A stretch of 24,242 nt of DNA. It comes from Coemansia sp. RSA 922. Its lineage: Eukaryota > Kickxellomycota > Kickxellomycetes > Kickxellales > Kickxellaceae. The stretch is taken from NCBI GenBank assembly GCA_027577415.1, contig JANBQS010000254.1, forward strand, positions 1 to 24,242. Reading direction: 5' to 3'. Of the stretch, positions 9,014 to 18,350 are shown in pieces. The notes under the pieces are model-generated. The model saw nothing but the letters and a program-made list of their open reading frames with translations. It had not been told where the DNA came from and searched no databases. The position numbers and the translations under genes were made by a program. Within the stretch, counting starts at the first letter, position 1; each line of letters opens with the position of its first letter.

Positions 9014-10348
9014 TCATTCAGTTTCAGGCGTAATAGCCTCAAATTTGCTAAAATAGCGATCACGGAAATTTCTATGCGCCGGAGCATGTTCCGGAAGCTC
9101 CGCTGTAGCATCGCCCTGCAGGGGAGCGAATTTCTCCATAGTAACCAAGCGACGACTCCATCCGCCAAACGGCTGCTCCGAGTTAGCCACGACTCTCAAC
9201 ACAGGATGCACTGGCAGATCTTTCGGGTCATATTCACCAGCAACAGTAGGTAACCAATAAACTAGTCGTCCGCCAACGACTAATTTTTCCGCTGCAAACC
9301 CCAGCAAATCACCAATCACATCAGACATCTCATATGGAACAGTAGGAGGAAGGTAGTCAGAGCGACGATGGTTCTCTACACCATCGACTACTTTGAGACT
9401 GAGCTCGGGTAGTGTTCCGTTTTTGCGACCCAGACGCTTAGCGCCAGCGCGCACGCCGTATGGGGGGTCAGTGACAATGGCGTCGAACATGGGGCCGTCT
9501 CGCCAGGGGTTACGACAAATATCAAATACCACGGTATCTAAAACTCGGTCGGCCAATCCGTATTGAGCCAAGTTGGCTGATATTCCGTCGACTCCACGAC
9601 GGAATCCAGCAGTACCCCGAATCTGACGTCCATCGATATCGGAGCCCATAGAGTATGCACCGAAATGCGAGCAAGTCAATAGAAAGCTACCAGTACCCAC
9701 AAACGGATCATACACTAGTGCACCGTTACGAGCTAATGCCTGGTTAGCCATGACTAGAGACAATTCAGCGTCCATAGTGGTGTTTCCTAGGTACTTGCGT
9801 TTCTTGACATCAAACTTATCGATAAGATCTCTGCTACCCTGACCCAAGAGCCTACCAAACCAGATCATTTTCGGTGTCTCTTTCGGTAAGGGGTTATCTG
9901 GTTCGCCGTATTCCTCGCATACGAAAAACTCTGCATCCGGGTTCTTCATCTTAATGGGCCCTTTGAATGCCATAAAACTGAACGACTCAATGACCGATAT
10001 CTTCTCCTCCTGTGATAAGGACCGGCCAAACCCGTCGACAGTAAACTTGAACGAGCAAGTCATGAAATCGGACCATCTCTCGGGTGTCTGTTTTAGGAGG
10101 CTGAATAGCTCGTCGTATGTCTTTCCCGATCCCCAGTACTCTAACACAAACCGTATTAGGATTCCGCGTCGAACTAGCTTGACTGCTTGTGCTGCTGACT
10201 CGACCTGTATGAGTAGGAAGGGAGACTCGGGAGAGTAGCTAGCTGGGTCATAGGCGATCGGCACGTTTTCTAGCACTGACAGCGAGTCGAGCTCGGGCAG
10301 GCGGAATTCCTCGTGGAAGTGAGCAAAGTAAACAAGAAATAACGGCAT
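9014..10348 (-). CDS. TRM11: tRNA (guanine(10)-N2)-methyltransferase catalytic subunit, Trm11/TRMT11 family
   Basis: The family transfers methyl from S-adenosylmethionine to N2 of G10 in tRNA, in complex with the activator Trm112. Starting at ATG 10348 the protein has 444 residues, close to the ~430-460 usual for the family; six in-frame codons upstream lack an ATG. It has an N-terminal THUMP-like region (about 1-180), the SAM-binding motif I DPFVGTGS at 214-221, the acidic SDID at 236-239 for the ribose, and the amino-methylase motif IV TDPPYG at 293-298. The C-terminal GGRLVYWLPT strand is also typical. It has no intron or frame break and is transcribed divergently from the NAT10 homologue with 257 bp between start codons. 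Confidence 0.93.
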   Translation of the reverse strand: MPLFLVYFAHFHEEFRLPELDSLSVLENVPIAYDPASYSPESPFLLIQVESAAQAVKLVRRGILIRFVLEYWGSGKTYDELFSLLKQTPERWSDFMTCSFKFTVDGFGRSLSQEEKISVIESFSFMAFKGPIKMKNPDAEFFVCEEYGEPDNPLPKETPKMIWFGRLLGQGSRDLIDKFDVKKRKYLGNTTMDAELSLVMANQALARNGALVYDPFVGTGSFLLTCSHFGAYSMGSDIDGRQIRGTAGFRRGVDGISANLAQYGLADRVLDTVVFDICRNPWRDGPMFDAIVTDPPYGVRAGAKRLGRKNGTLPELSLKVVDGVENHRRSDYLPPTVPYEMSDVIGDLLGFAAEKLVVGGRLVYWLPTVAGEYDPKDLPVHPVLRVVANSEQPFGGWSRRLVTMEKFAPLQGDATAELPEHAPAHRNFRDRYFSKFEAITPETE

Positions 10349-10605
10349 GATTTCAAAAATTAACAAACACGACTAGAAGTAAAAAGGGAAATAGAAAGCA
10401 AATCAAAAGGCTTTTTTATTGGTGAATAACTTGATCATCTCAATAGGAGAGACAGTCTTGATCAGATTAACAAGAAATAATTTTTTTTTTGTGTGTGGAT
10501 CGTAAAAGGCGCAGACAAGATACTTTTTTTTTCTTTGCTTGTTTCGTGTGTTTGCAAATTTCTTACACTAAAATACTTTTTCTATTATTAATATTTTAAA
10601 AAGCC
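10349..10605. promoter_or_regulatory. Bidirectional promoter region between TRM11 and NAT10/KRE33
   Basis: 257 bp separate the two ATGs. The region is AT-rich with two T-runs near 10482-10491 and 10523-10532 (poly(dA:dT), typical nucleosome-poor fungal promoter tracts). There is no obvious TATA at the usual distance for TRM11; TATTATTAATATTTTAA lies just before the NAT10 ATG. Confidence 0.6.
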
Positions 10606-13600
10606 ATGGTTAGAAAGGCCGTTGACTCGCGTATCAATACGCTTATTAAGAATGGCGTGCAGCAGAACCACCGTTCGTTCTTTGTCCTAGTGGGCGACAA
10701 GGGCAAGGACCAGGTGGTCAACCTCCACTGGATGCTATCTCAGGCGCGCGTAACGGGACGTCCGTCAGTGCTATGGTGTTACAAAAAGGAGCTTGGGTTC
10801 ACGAGCCACCGCAAAAAGCGCGAAGCCAAGATCAAGCGCGACGTGAAGAAGGGAGTCCGCGAAGCAAACCAGGAGGACCCATTTGAGATGTTTATCACGC
10901 TCACTGATATCCGGTACACTTACTACAAGGAGTCGCACAAGATCCTGGGTAACACGTACGGCATGTGTGTGTTGCAGGACTTTGAAGCGCTGACGCCCAA
11001 TATCCTGGCGCGCACGATCGAGACGGTTGAGGGCGGCGGCATTGTCGTTCTCTTGCTAAAGTCGATGAAGTCGCTGAAGCAGCTTTACACGATGACCATG
11101 GACGTGCACGCTAGGTATCGCACGGAGGTGCATGGCGATGTGGTGTCTCGGTTCAACGAGCGGTTCATACTCTCCCTGGCTGACAACCGCTCGTGCCTGG
11201 TCGTGGACGACGAGCTCAATGTGCTGCCGATCTCGCTTGGCAAGAGCGTCAAGCCCCTGCCGCCGGCCAAAAAGTCCGACGAGGTCAGCCCGCGCGACCA
11301 GGAGCTGGCTGGGCTCAAGAGCTCGCTGGCCGACACGCAGCCCATCGGCAACCTGATTGCGCGGGCCAAGACGCTGGACCAGGCCAAGGCGATTATGACG
11401 TTTGTCGACGCCATCTCGGAAAAGTCGCTGCGGTCGACGGTGTCGCTGACGGCCGGGCGTGGGCGCGGAAAGTCGGCGGCGCTGGGGCTGGCGCTGGCGG
11501 GGGCCATTGCGTACGGGTACTCGAACATATTCGTGACGTCGCCGTCGCCCGAGAATCTCAAGACGCTGTTCCAGTTTGTGTTCAAGGGCTTCGACGCGCT
11601 GGGGTTCGAGGAGCACACGGACTACGACATTGTGCAGTCGACCAACCCCGACTTCCGCGACGCCGTGGTGCGCGTCAACGTGTTCCGCAAGCACCGGCAG
11701 ACCATCCAGTACATCCAGCCGCAGGACTCGTACACGCTGGCGCAGGCCGAGCTCGTGGTGATCGACGAGGCGGCGGCCATCCCCCTGCCGCTGGTGAAGA
11801 AGCTGATGGGCCAGTACCTGGTGTTCATGGCGTCGACGATCAACGGCTACGAGGGCACGGGCCGCTCGCTGTCGCTGAAGCTGATCCAGCAGCTGCGCGA
11901 GCAGTCGCGCGGCTTTGTCTCGGGCACGGCGCAGGGCTCGGCCAGCGCCGGCGGGCGGTCGCTCAAGGAGGTGGCGCTGGAGGAGCCGATCCGGTACAGC
12001 CTGGGCGACGCGACCGAGCAGTGGCTCAACAAGCTGCTGTGCCTGGACGCGACGATCGCCGCCAAGGCCGTCGGCGGCTGCCCGCACCCGTCGGAGTGCG
12101 AGCTGTACTGGGTGAACCGCGACTCGCTGTTCTCGTACCACCCGGTGTCGGAGGCGTTTCTGCAGCGGCTGATGGCGCTGTTTGTGGCGTCGCACTACAA
12201 GAACTCGCCCAACGACCTGCAGCTGATGAGCGACGCGCCGGCGCACCAGGTGTTTGTGCTGCTGCCGCCCATTGACCCCGCCGCCGCCAGCCTGCCCGAG
12301 CCGCTGTGCGCCATCCAGGTGTGCCTGGAGGGCGAGATCTCGCGCCAGGCCGTCATGAACGCGCTGGGCCGGGGCGAGCGCAACGAGGGCGACCTGATCC
12401 CGTGGCTGGTGGCGCAGCAGTACCAGGACGAGGACTTTGCCGCGCTGTCGGGCGCGCGCGTCGTGCGCATTGCCACGCACCCGGACTACGCCAGCATGGG
12501 CTACGGGTCGCGCGCGCTGGACCAGCTGCGCAGCTTCTACCAGGGCCAGTTCTACTCCATGCAGGAGGACGGCGGCATCCGCAGCACGCTGGCCGACAAC
12601 GACGAGCACGGCCTGCAGCGCATCTCGGACCGCGAGCTGGAGGCCGCCGACCTGCACCGCGACCTGGTCGACGTCCGCGACCCGGCGTCGCTGCCCGCGC
12701 TGTTCTTGCGCCTGCCGGAGAAGAAGCCCACGCGCCTGCACTGGCTCGGCGTCAGCTACGGGCTGACGCCTGGCCTGCACAAGTTCTGGAAGCGCGCTGG
12801 CTACGTGCCCGTCTACATGCGCCAGACGAGCAATGAGCTGACCGGCGAGTACACCTGCGTTATGCTGAACGAGCTGCCGAGCGCTGACCTGGCCGTGCGC
12901 GCGAAGGAGCACTGGCTGGACGCCTTTGCCCGCGACTTCCACCACCGCTTTGCCACTCTCCTGTCCTACTCGTTCAAGGACTTTACCGTCATGCTGGCTA
13001 TGGCCATTCTCGATGCTGCCAAGGCCGGACGTAGCGCAGAGTCTCTGGCTGCTGATGCTGACGCCGAGTACTCGCGCGCTGACCTTAACCGCGACTTTAA
13101 CGGCTACGATCTTAAGCGCCTCGAGTCCTACGCTAACCACCTCTTGGACTACCATGTGGTTCTTGATTTGCTGCCTACTATCTCGGCGCGTTACTTTGAC
13201 TCGCGGTTTGGGCCCTCGGTGTCACTTTCAGGCGTGCAGGCATGCATATTGCTTGGTCTTGGTCTGCAGCGCAAGTCGGTCGACGAAGTGGAGAAAGAGC
13301 TTAACTTGCCGAGTCGCCAGATCTTGGCATTGTTTACCAAGATTTTGCGTAAATTCTCTAACCGCTTCCGCGAGCTAGAGACGAAAGCCATTGAGAAAGA
13401 GTTTGACGCCGAACGCATGATTGTGGATACTGCTGATGTGGGTGGTTCTAGGACTGGTGCTAAGCGGTCGCTTACTGATGAGGCCGCTTGGGATCCGACT
13501 GCGAAATCTATGGAGCAGGATCTGGCTGAGGCTGGTCGTGAGGTTACTGATGAATTCAAGTTGAAACAGCGCGAGATGATTGACGCTATGGATCTATCGG

Positions 13601-13833
13601 AGTATGCTATTGCTGGTGATAATAAGGACTGGGAGGCTGCTGAATCTCAGATAAAGAAGGCTGCGCAATCGGGGGGTAAGGCTGCTCAGTCTGTGGTTAG
13701 CGTTAAGAATCAGGCTAGTACGAAGAAGAACAAGCTGGAACGCTCGGTTGCTAAGGACTTGGTTAAGGCTGAGGAGGCTCATTCGCAGAAAAACAAGAAA
13801 TCAAAGACTAGCAAGAAAACCGGTAAATTCTAA
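10606..13833 (+). CDS. KRE33: RNA cytidine acetyltransferase, NAT10/Kre33 family
   Basis: This nucleolar enzyme makes N4-acetylcytidine in 18S rRNA and, with the Tan1/THUMPD1 adaptor, in tRNA at C12; it also supports small-subunit assembly. 1075 residues, as in yeast and human homologues (about 1025-1060). Domains in order: DUF1726/TmcA-like N-terminal region (~100-200); RecD-like ATPase with Walker A TAGRGRGKS at 282-290 and Walker B-type DEAA at 387-390; GNAT acetyltransferase with the acetyl-CoA loop RVVRIATHPDYxSMGYGS at about 618-635; a tRNA-binding C-terminal region (~770-980); and a Lys-rich tail (KKNK, KNKKSK, SKKTGK) fitting nucleolar targeting. Single exon; the ATG sits in CCATGG context after an AT-rich leader. 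Third-position GC is very high in roughly 11200-12950 and much lower at both ends of the gene. Confidence 0.97.
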   Translation: MVRKAVDSRINTLIKNGVQQNHRSFFVLVGDKGKDQVVNLHWMLSQARVTGRPSVLWCYKKELGFTSHRKKREAKIKRDVKKGVREANQEDPFEMFITLTDIRYTYYKESHKILGNTYGMCVLQDFEALTPNILARTIETVEGGGIVVLLLKSMKSLKQLYTMTMDVHARYRTEVHGDVVSRFNERFILSLADNRSCLVVDDELNVLPISLGKSVKPLPPAKKSDEVSPRDQELAGLKSSLADTQPIGNLIARAKTLDQAKAIMTFVDAISEKSLRSTVSLTAGRGRGKSAALGLALAGAIAYGYSNIFVTSPSPENLKTLFQFVFKGFDALGFEEHTDYDIVQSTNPDFRDAVVRVNVFRKHRQTIQYIQPQDSYTLAQAELVVIDEAAAIPLPLVKKLMGQYLVFMASTINGYEGTGRSLSLKLIQQLREQSRGFVSGTAQGSASAGGRSLKEVALEEPIRYSLGDATEQWLNKLLCLDATIAAKAVGGCPHPSECELYWVNRDSLFSYHPVSEAFLQRLMALFVASHYKNSPNDLQLMSDAPAHQVFVLLPPIDPAAASLPEPLCAIQVCLEGEISRQAVMNALGRGERNEGDLIPWLVAQQYQDEDFAALSGARVVRIATHPDYASMGYGSRALDQLRSFYQGQFYSMQEDGGIRSTLADNDEHGLQRISDRELEAADLHRDLVDVRDPASLPALFLRLPEKKPTRLHWLGVSYGLTPGLHKFWKRAGYVPVYMRQTSNELTGEYTCVMLNELPSADLAVRAKEHWLDAFARDFHHRFATLLSYSFKDFTVMLAMAILDAAKAGRSAESLAADADAEYSRADLNRDFNGYDLKRLESYANHLLDYHVVLDLLPTISARYFDSRFGPSVSLSGVQACILLGLGLQRKSVDEVEKELNLPSRQILALFTKILRKFSNRFRELETKAIEKEFDAERMIVDTADVGGSRTGAKRSLTDEAAWDPTAKSMEQDLAEAGREVTDEFKLKQREMIDAMDLSEYAIAGDNKDWEAAESQIKKAAQSGGKAAQSVVSVKNQASTKKNKLERSVAKDLVKAEEAHSQKNKKSKTSKKTGKF

Positions 13834-14057
13834 AAAAAAAAAAAACACACACATTTCTTTTTATATAACAATATATACTTTTTTCGTTCATTATTGAATT
13901 TTTTTTTTGATGTAATTTATATGCCTGTAGATAAAATTGAATAAGATATTTGTTTGAACTGGGACATGGCTACAATCTAAATGGCACTGTTGTAGCCAAA
14001 AAATTTAATTGAATAAATACTTGTTTGAACTATATATAATAAATATCCTAGCAAAAT
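13834..14057. other. Convergent 3' flank of NAT10 and the ABCC gene, with a direct repeat
   Basis: AT-rich, with A- and T-runs. A ~26-bp sequence at 13935-13960 (aattgaataagatatttgtt then tgaact) recurs at 14007-14031 with few changes. Between the copies, GGCTACA and TGTAGCC could pair as a 7-bp stem. Both plausibly serve 3'-end formation of the convergent transcripts; this is inference. Confidence 0.45.
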
Positions 14058-17000
14058 TTACTGGCCAAAGTCGCTGGTCTTGACTAGCTGTGCAAACATT
14101 CCATCTTTAGCAAGCAATTCTTCAGGTGTGCCAATCTCAGCAATGGTGCCCTTGTTCATGACGATAATGCGATCACTGTTCATAATTGTTTCTAGGCGGT
14201 GAGCAATGGTCAGCACAGTGCAGTCACTAAACTCCTTGCGAATCAGCTCTTGAACAGACTTGTCTGTCTCCAAATCGACATTGGCCGTGGCTTCATCAAG
14301 TACAATAATCTTGCGTCGGCGCATAATTACACGACACAAGCCAAACAGTTGTTGTTGACCATTACTAAGTCGTTTAAAGCTGTCTTGAACTGATTTATCC
14401 AATCCATTGGGTCTAAGCCTTTCTTCGGGATTTAATGTCGCAGGTGCCTCCTTAATAATAAATAACAGTATACGCTTAAGCCTGCTGGCATTTAGCCACT
14501 TTTCTCTTTTGTGTATTTGGTCTTGTTCGTACTCTGACTTTGGAGGATCATTGCCTGCGTTATCCTTGGATGAAACTAGCTCAGATAGGTTGCATTTTAC
14601 CAATGCTGCCCACACTTCTTCAACATTAAACTGATTCAGTGGATCTAAATTCCTTCTGACTGATCCACTAAACATTGATGACTCTTGGGGAATCATGCCC
14701 AGTCGTAGTCTGTAGTCACCGACGCCAAATTCAGAAATATCCTGGCCATCAATTGAAATTGAACCACTAGTATTTTCATGAATCAGCCTAAGCAGCACCT
14801 TAGCCAGCGAAGACTTCCCAGCACCAGTCCGTCCAACAATACCAATTTTCTCTCCTGGATTAATGGTCAAGTTGACGTTCTTCAGAGCGTAGTTTAGATC
14901 TGCGCCATACTTCATGCTAAAGTCGCGGAATTCAATTTTGCCATTGGGTGGCCATTGTGCAGATGGACGATAGCTATCAATTACGTATGGTGCTTCTGGA
15001 TCACGCTCTGCCAGATTGCGGAACTCATTAATCTTTGCTAGTAGCTCAAAAGTTCTTGTGGAAAACAAGGAAACATCATCTATCCTCCTACCCATTGATA
15101 CGCAGTTTTCGCGGAACTCAGCAACATCGCCAGAACTTATCGTGTAGAGCCCAATCTTTGACATGACAATATAAACATAGAGCATTATCGAGTGCTGTGC
15201 AGTTTGAGTAGCTGACAATACTAGAATTTTTAGATTACCATATGCTGACCGGACCATGCCCAAGCGAGTTTGGTTCTCGGCACCCTGAATGTAATTGTTA
15301 GTAAAATAGGGCTCTACTCCAAAGAGGCGGATCATCAGAGATCCATTACGGACCAAGCTCTCGTTATGATCATATCCCTTCTTCTCTTTTTTAATCAACT
15401 CTTTAAAACACATATTTAACGGCTCAAAAGCGGATTTCATTACATGGGACACCAACCAAAAGAGTGGAACACAAAAGAGAAGCCAAGGAGACGATTTCGA
15501 AATTCGGTATATCAACAAGAAGGCGGATATAGCATCTCCACCACTATGTGACAAATAGTCATGTGCGTCACTGGTAAATGTGTAAATAGCATTACCATAC
15601 TCCCTGCAAATATCACTATCTTGCTTACTCTCAAAGTATGTCAATGGTGCAAACAGCAGACCTCTAATAAGATGGTTGCCGACTTTTTGCTCAAACTTGT
15701 TATTAATCAAAGCTCTTTTAACACGATACTGGAGCTTCCACATCAAAGAGCTGGATACATCGCTCAATAGAGCTATTCCAATATATTTGAGTATTGCATT
15801 GCTGTCAGTCGTACTAGGATTGCTGTTGCCTCTTAACACATCAAGCTTATAGATATCGAGCACTAATGCTGATATCTTATTAAACAGTATTGTCATTATA
15901 AAGGTTGCCACCACTGGAAGTCCACATATACGAATAGCATACAAGGCATTACTCCAGTGTGACCACTGCTTTGGTGGTTTAGAGATATCACTAGTATTAC
16001 CAATTAAATCAGTGCTCTCTTTAGTGATACTAGCCATGTGCCTGCCTTCTGATACTGAGGCTGATGTTACCTGTGGCTCTTTGCTTGAGTTGACAACATC
16101 CTTCTGTTTGAGCTTTGTATGGGCTTTAAACTCATAAGCAGTATGGACTTGAGGTGTCTGAACCTTAACAGAAACATGACCATCATCCACAGTTACAACT
16201 TGATTGCATAGAGACAAGATGTTATCTGCATTGGTAGTGACAAAACGCAGCTTATCACCCAACAGTCCAGTGCTCAAAATAATATTGTCCAGAATATGGC
16301 GTTTGACAATAGCATCCACTGCTGACAAGGGGTCATCCAAAAAATAGATGTCAGCTTTAGAATACGCAGTTCTAGCCAATGCCAAGCGAGCTCTCTGACC
16401 TCCTGAGATAGTCATGCCATTCTCGCCAATAACAGTCAGATCGCTTTTTGGCCACATCTCCAAGTCATCTGTAAGCGCACAAGCATCCAACACCTTCCAG
16501 TAATATTCTTCATCATACTCACGTCCAAAGAGAATATTTGCACGCAATGTGTCATTCATAATCCATGGTTGCTGCTCAAGGTATGCAATTTTGCCAACCA
16601 ACCTTCCAGTGCCCTGCGTTATTTCTACCTCGCTGCACATGGCCAGCAATAGTGACGATTTGCCAGCACCAGTTTTGCCAACAATCGCCACCAAATCTCC
16701 AGCACTTGCACTCAATGAAACATCTGAAAGAACATTCCTAGCATTTTCTCCTGTTCCCCAGGTAAAGCTACAATTGTTCATCTCTACTAATGGACCAACC
16801 TCTGAAATATCATCTGAATGAGGCAAAGAATTAAGATAGTCGCCTTTAAGAATGGCTTCAACTTCCTGGTTGTATTTAGGTATGCGCTTTAATCCAGACC
16901 ATGTGTTGCTAATTGATTTCAAATTGCTCTGTAACTTTTGAATGAGAGAAGCAATCTCAAGTATGTTGGCATTAGACATGCCCACATTAGCTATTGTAGA

Positions 17001-18350
17001 TGTAGAGTAGGCATATATAGCTGCAAGTGCACTCAACTTATCTACAAGCGATTCGAATACGTTCAGCAGGGTCCAAATAAATCGCATAATTGGAGCATAC
17101 CACGGAAGTCCTATTTTGTACCTAAAAGATTGCTCAGGTGATAAGTTTGGAAACATATTCTCCCAAGCAAAAATCTTTATAGATTTGATACCCTTGGCTA
17201 TATCTCGTAAGTCTGGTCCAATGCCCCTAGATTCACATGGTGCCATCCATGTATGCTCTCTACCTATTAGCCACCCTAGCCCAAGATAAACAAGCGTCAA
17301 CATATGAGGCATTATAATTGCGATAATCACATAGTAGCCAATGTGATTGTACAACATCCATCCTGACATTATCAAAGAAAAGAGTGAGCTGAGTAGGCTT
17401 TCAACATCTTGTGAAAGACATAGTAAGGGCTGAATGTAATGACCAAGATTGTTAAGCCCAATAAATTGCTTCCTTAGCCCTAACCTCTGCAAGGGCATGC
17501 GGAACCTCTCAATGTCAATTGCGTTCTGTGCTCTGACTATTTCATTCTCAATATACTGGCGAGCTATGCGCTGCTGGTTATTCAACAGCTGAAAAATCAT
17601 AATACGTGCAATGTCTGCAATAATCATATACATGCTATAGTTAGACAAGTCGTCAACATTGTGCATAATGCTGCTGTCTAGTTTGAGCTTAATTAGTGGA
17701 ATAAGTTGGAGCAACAACCCGACAATGTACACTGGGATCATTGGACGCCACATCATGCGAAATATAGCACGAATAACAAAATACGACTCGTTGGTGTTGA
17801 GTTTGAACTCACTGTAGGCAGTGCGCAGCTGGAAACGTTCAGGAAGCGGCCACAGATCATTGGGCATAACTTGGCGCAACTTTTGCAGCTTGTGGAGGTA
17901 GCGTTCTTGAGCATAGGTGCACTGTTGAAAAACTTGGTGTAGCAGGGATTTACTAGAAGCATCGAGGTTTGCCAGCACTAGAACACCATGTAGCAGAGCA
18001 CATACTGCACTACTCCACACTTCACTTGAACCATTCAGTGCTTGGTAAATGCCAATTAGGTGGAATGCTTGGAACCAAGTGTAGCCAGTAGTCGAAGCAG
18101 ACAGAGCAACTGACAAGAGCGCAGCAGTTGAATAGAGAAGGCCAGTCCAAGCAGCAGATGAGTGGACAGCGAGCGCAGCAAGCGCAGCACACGCTAGAAG
18201 AGATGGCATGTTGCCAAACCACTTGGATAATGGTGTCTTGTTTCGTAGGACCACGTAAAGCGACATGGCTATAATGACAGCATCGGTGGCTGGGAGAGTA
18301 GAGCGCTGCAACACTGATGTTGCAAAATAAAAGTACTCCTGGATAATCAT
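14058..18350 (-). CDS. ABC transporter, ABCC (MRP/Ycf1-like) full transporter
   Basis: 1430 residues from ATG 18350 (four in-frame upstream codons lack ATG), single exon. Layout: N-terminal hydrophobic block (~30-130, several membrane segments, shorter than a full Ycf1 TMD0), TMD1 (~190-490), NBD1, a Ser/Thr-rich linker, TMD2 (~765-1060), NBD2. NBD1: Walker A GKTGAGKSS at 558-566, signature ISGGQ at 648-652, Walker B FLDDPLSAVD with Asp at the catalytic-Glu position, and VTTN where a switch His is expected. NBD2: Walker A GRTGAGKSS at 1173-1181, signature LSNGQQQ from 1328, Walker B VLDEATANVD, His in TIAHR. ABCC proteins export conjugates and drugs or load the vacuole; substrate and membrane cannot be told here. 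In NBD2 the Walker A-to-signature distance is 155 residues against 90 in NBD1, so a Lys/Glu-rich insertion of ~50 residues precedes an altered signature. Confidence 0.95.
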   Translation of the reverse strand: MIIQEYFYFATSVLQRSTLPATDAVIIAMSLYVVLRNKTPLSKWFGNMPSLLACAALAALAVHSSAAWTGLLYSTAALLSVALSASTTGYTWFQAFHLIGIYQALNGSSEVWSSAVCALLHGVLVLANLDASSKSLLHQVFQQCTYAQERYLHKLQKLRQVMPNDLWPLPERFQLRTAYSEFKLNTNESYFVIRAIFRMMWRPMIPVYIVGLLLQLIPLIKLKLDSSIMHNVDDLSNYSMYMIIADIARIMIFQLLNNQQRIARQYIENEIVRAQNAIDIERFRMPLQRLGLRKQFIGLNNLGHYIQPLLCLSQDVESLLSSLFSLIMSGWMLYNHIGYYVIIAIIMPHMLTLVYLGLGWLIGREHTWMAPCESRGIGPDLRDIAKGIKSIKIFAWENMFPNLSPEQSFRYKIGLPWYAPIMRFIWTLLNVFESLVDKLSALAAIYAYSTSTIANVGMSNANILEIASLIQKLQSNLKSISNTWSGLKRIPKYNQEVEAILKGDYLNSLPHSDDISEVGPLVEMNNCSFTWGTGENARNVLSDVSLSASAGDLVAIVGKTGAGKSSLLLAMCSEVEITQGTGRLVGKIAYLEQQPWIMNDTLRANILFGREYDEEYYWKVLDACALTDDLEMWPKSDLTVIGENGMTISGGQRARLALARTAYSKADIYFLDDPLSAVDAIVKRHILDNIILSTGLLGDKLRFVTTNADNILSLCNQVVTVDDGHVSVKVQTPQVHTAYEFKAHTKLKQKDVVNSSKEPQVTSASVSEGRHMASITKESTDLIGNTSDISKPPKQWSHWSNALYAIRICGLPVVATFIMTILFNKISALVLDIYKLDVLRGNSNPSTTDSNAILKYIGIALLSDVSSSLMWKLQYRVKRALINNKFEQKVGNHLIRGLLFAPLTYFESKQDSDICREYGNAIYTFTSDAHDYLSHSGGDAISAFLLIYRISKSSPWLLFCVPLFWLVSHVMKSAFEPLNMCFKELIKKEKKGYDHNESLVRNGSLMIRLFGVEPYFTNNYIQGAENQTRLGMVRSAYGNLKILVLSATQTAQHSIMLYVYIVMSKIGLYTISSGDVAEFRENCVSMGRRIDDVSLFSTRTFELLAKINEFRNLAERDPEAPYVIDSYRPSAQWPPNGKIEFRDFSMKYGADLNYALKNVNLTINPGEKIGIVGRTGAGKSSLAKVLLRLIHENTSGSISIDGQDISEFGVGDYRLRLGMIPQESSMFSGSVRRNLDPLNQFNVEEVWAALVKCNLSELVSSKDNAGNDPPKSEYEQDQIHKREKWLNASRLKRILLFIIKEAPATLNPEERLRPNGLDKSVQDSFKRLSNGQQQLFGLCRVIMRRRKIIVLDEATANVDLETDKSVQELIRKEFSDCTVLTIAHRLETIMNSDRIIVMNKGTIAEIGTPEELLAKDGMFAQLVKTSDFGQ

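Noticed and set aside
11193..12836. Long plus-strand frames (360, 176 and 150 codons) overlapping NAT10
   Set aside because: Shadow frames of the GC-rich coding region, Gly/Ala/Arg-rich and without domain content.
11056..13155. 699-codon open frame antisense to NAT10
   Set aside because: It lies opposite the high-GC3 part of a certain gene. Its Arg/Val/Leu/Gln/His-rich product is what GC-ending codons give on the other strand. No domain or promoter is seen.
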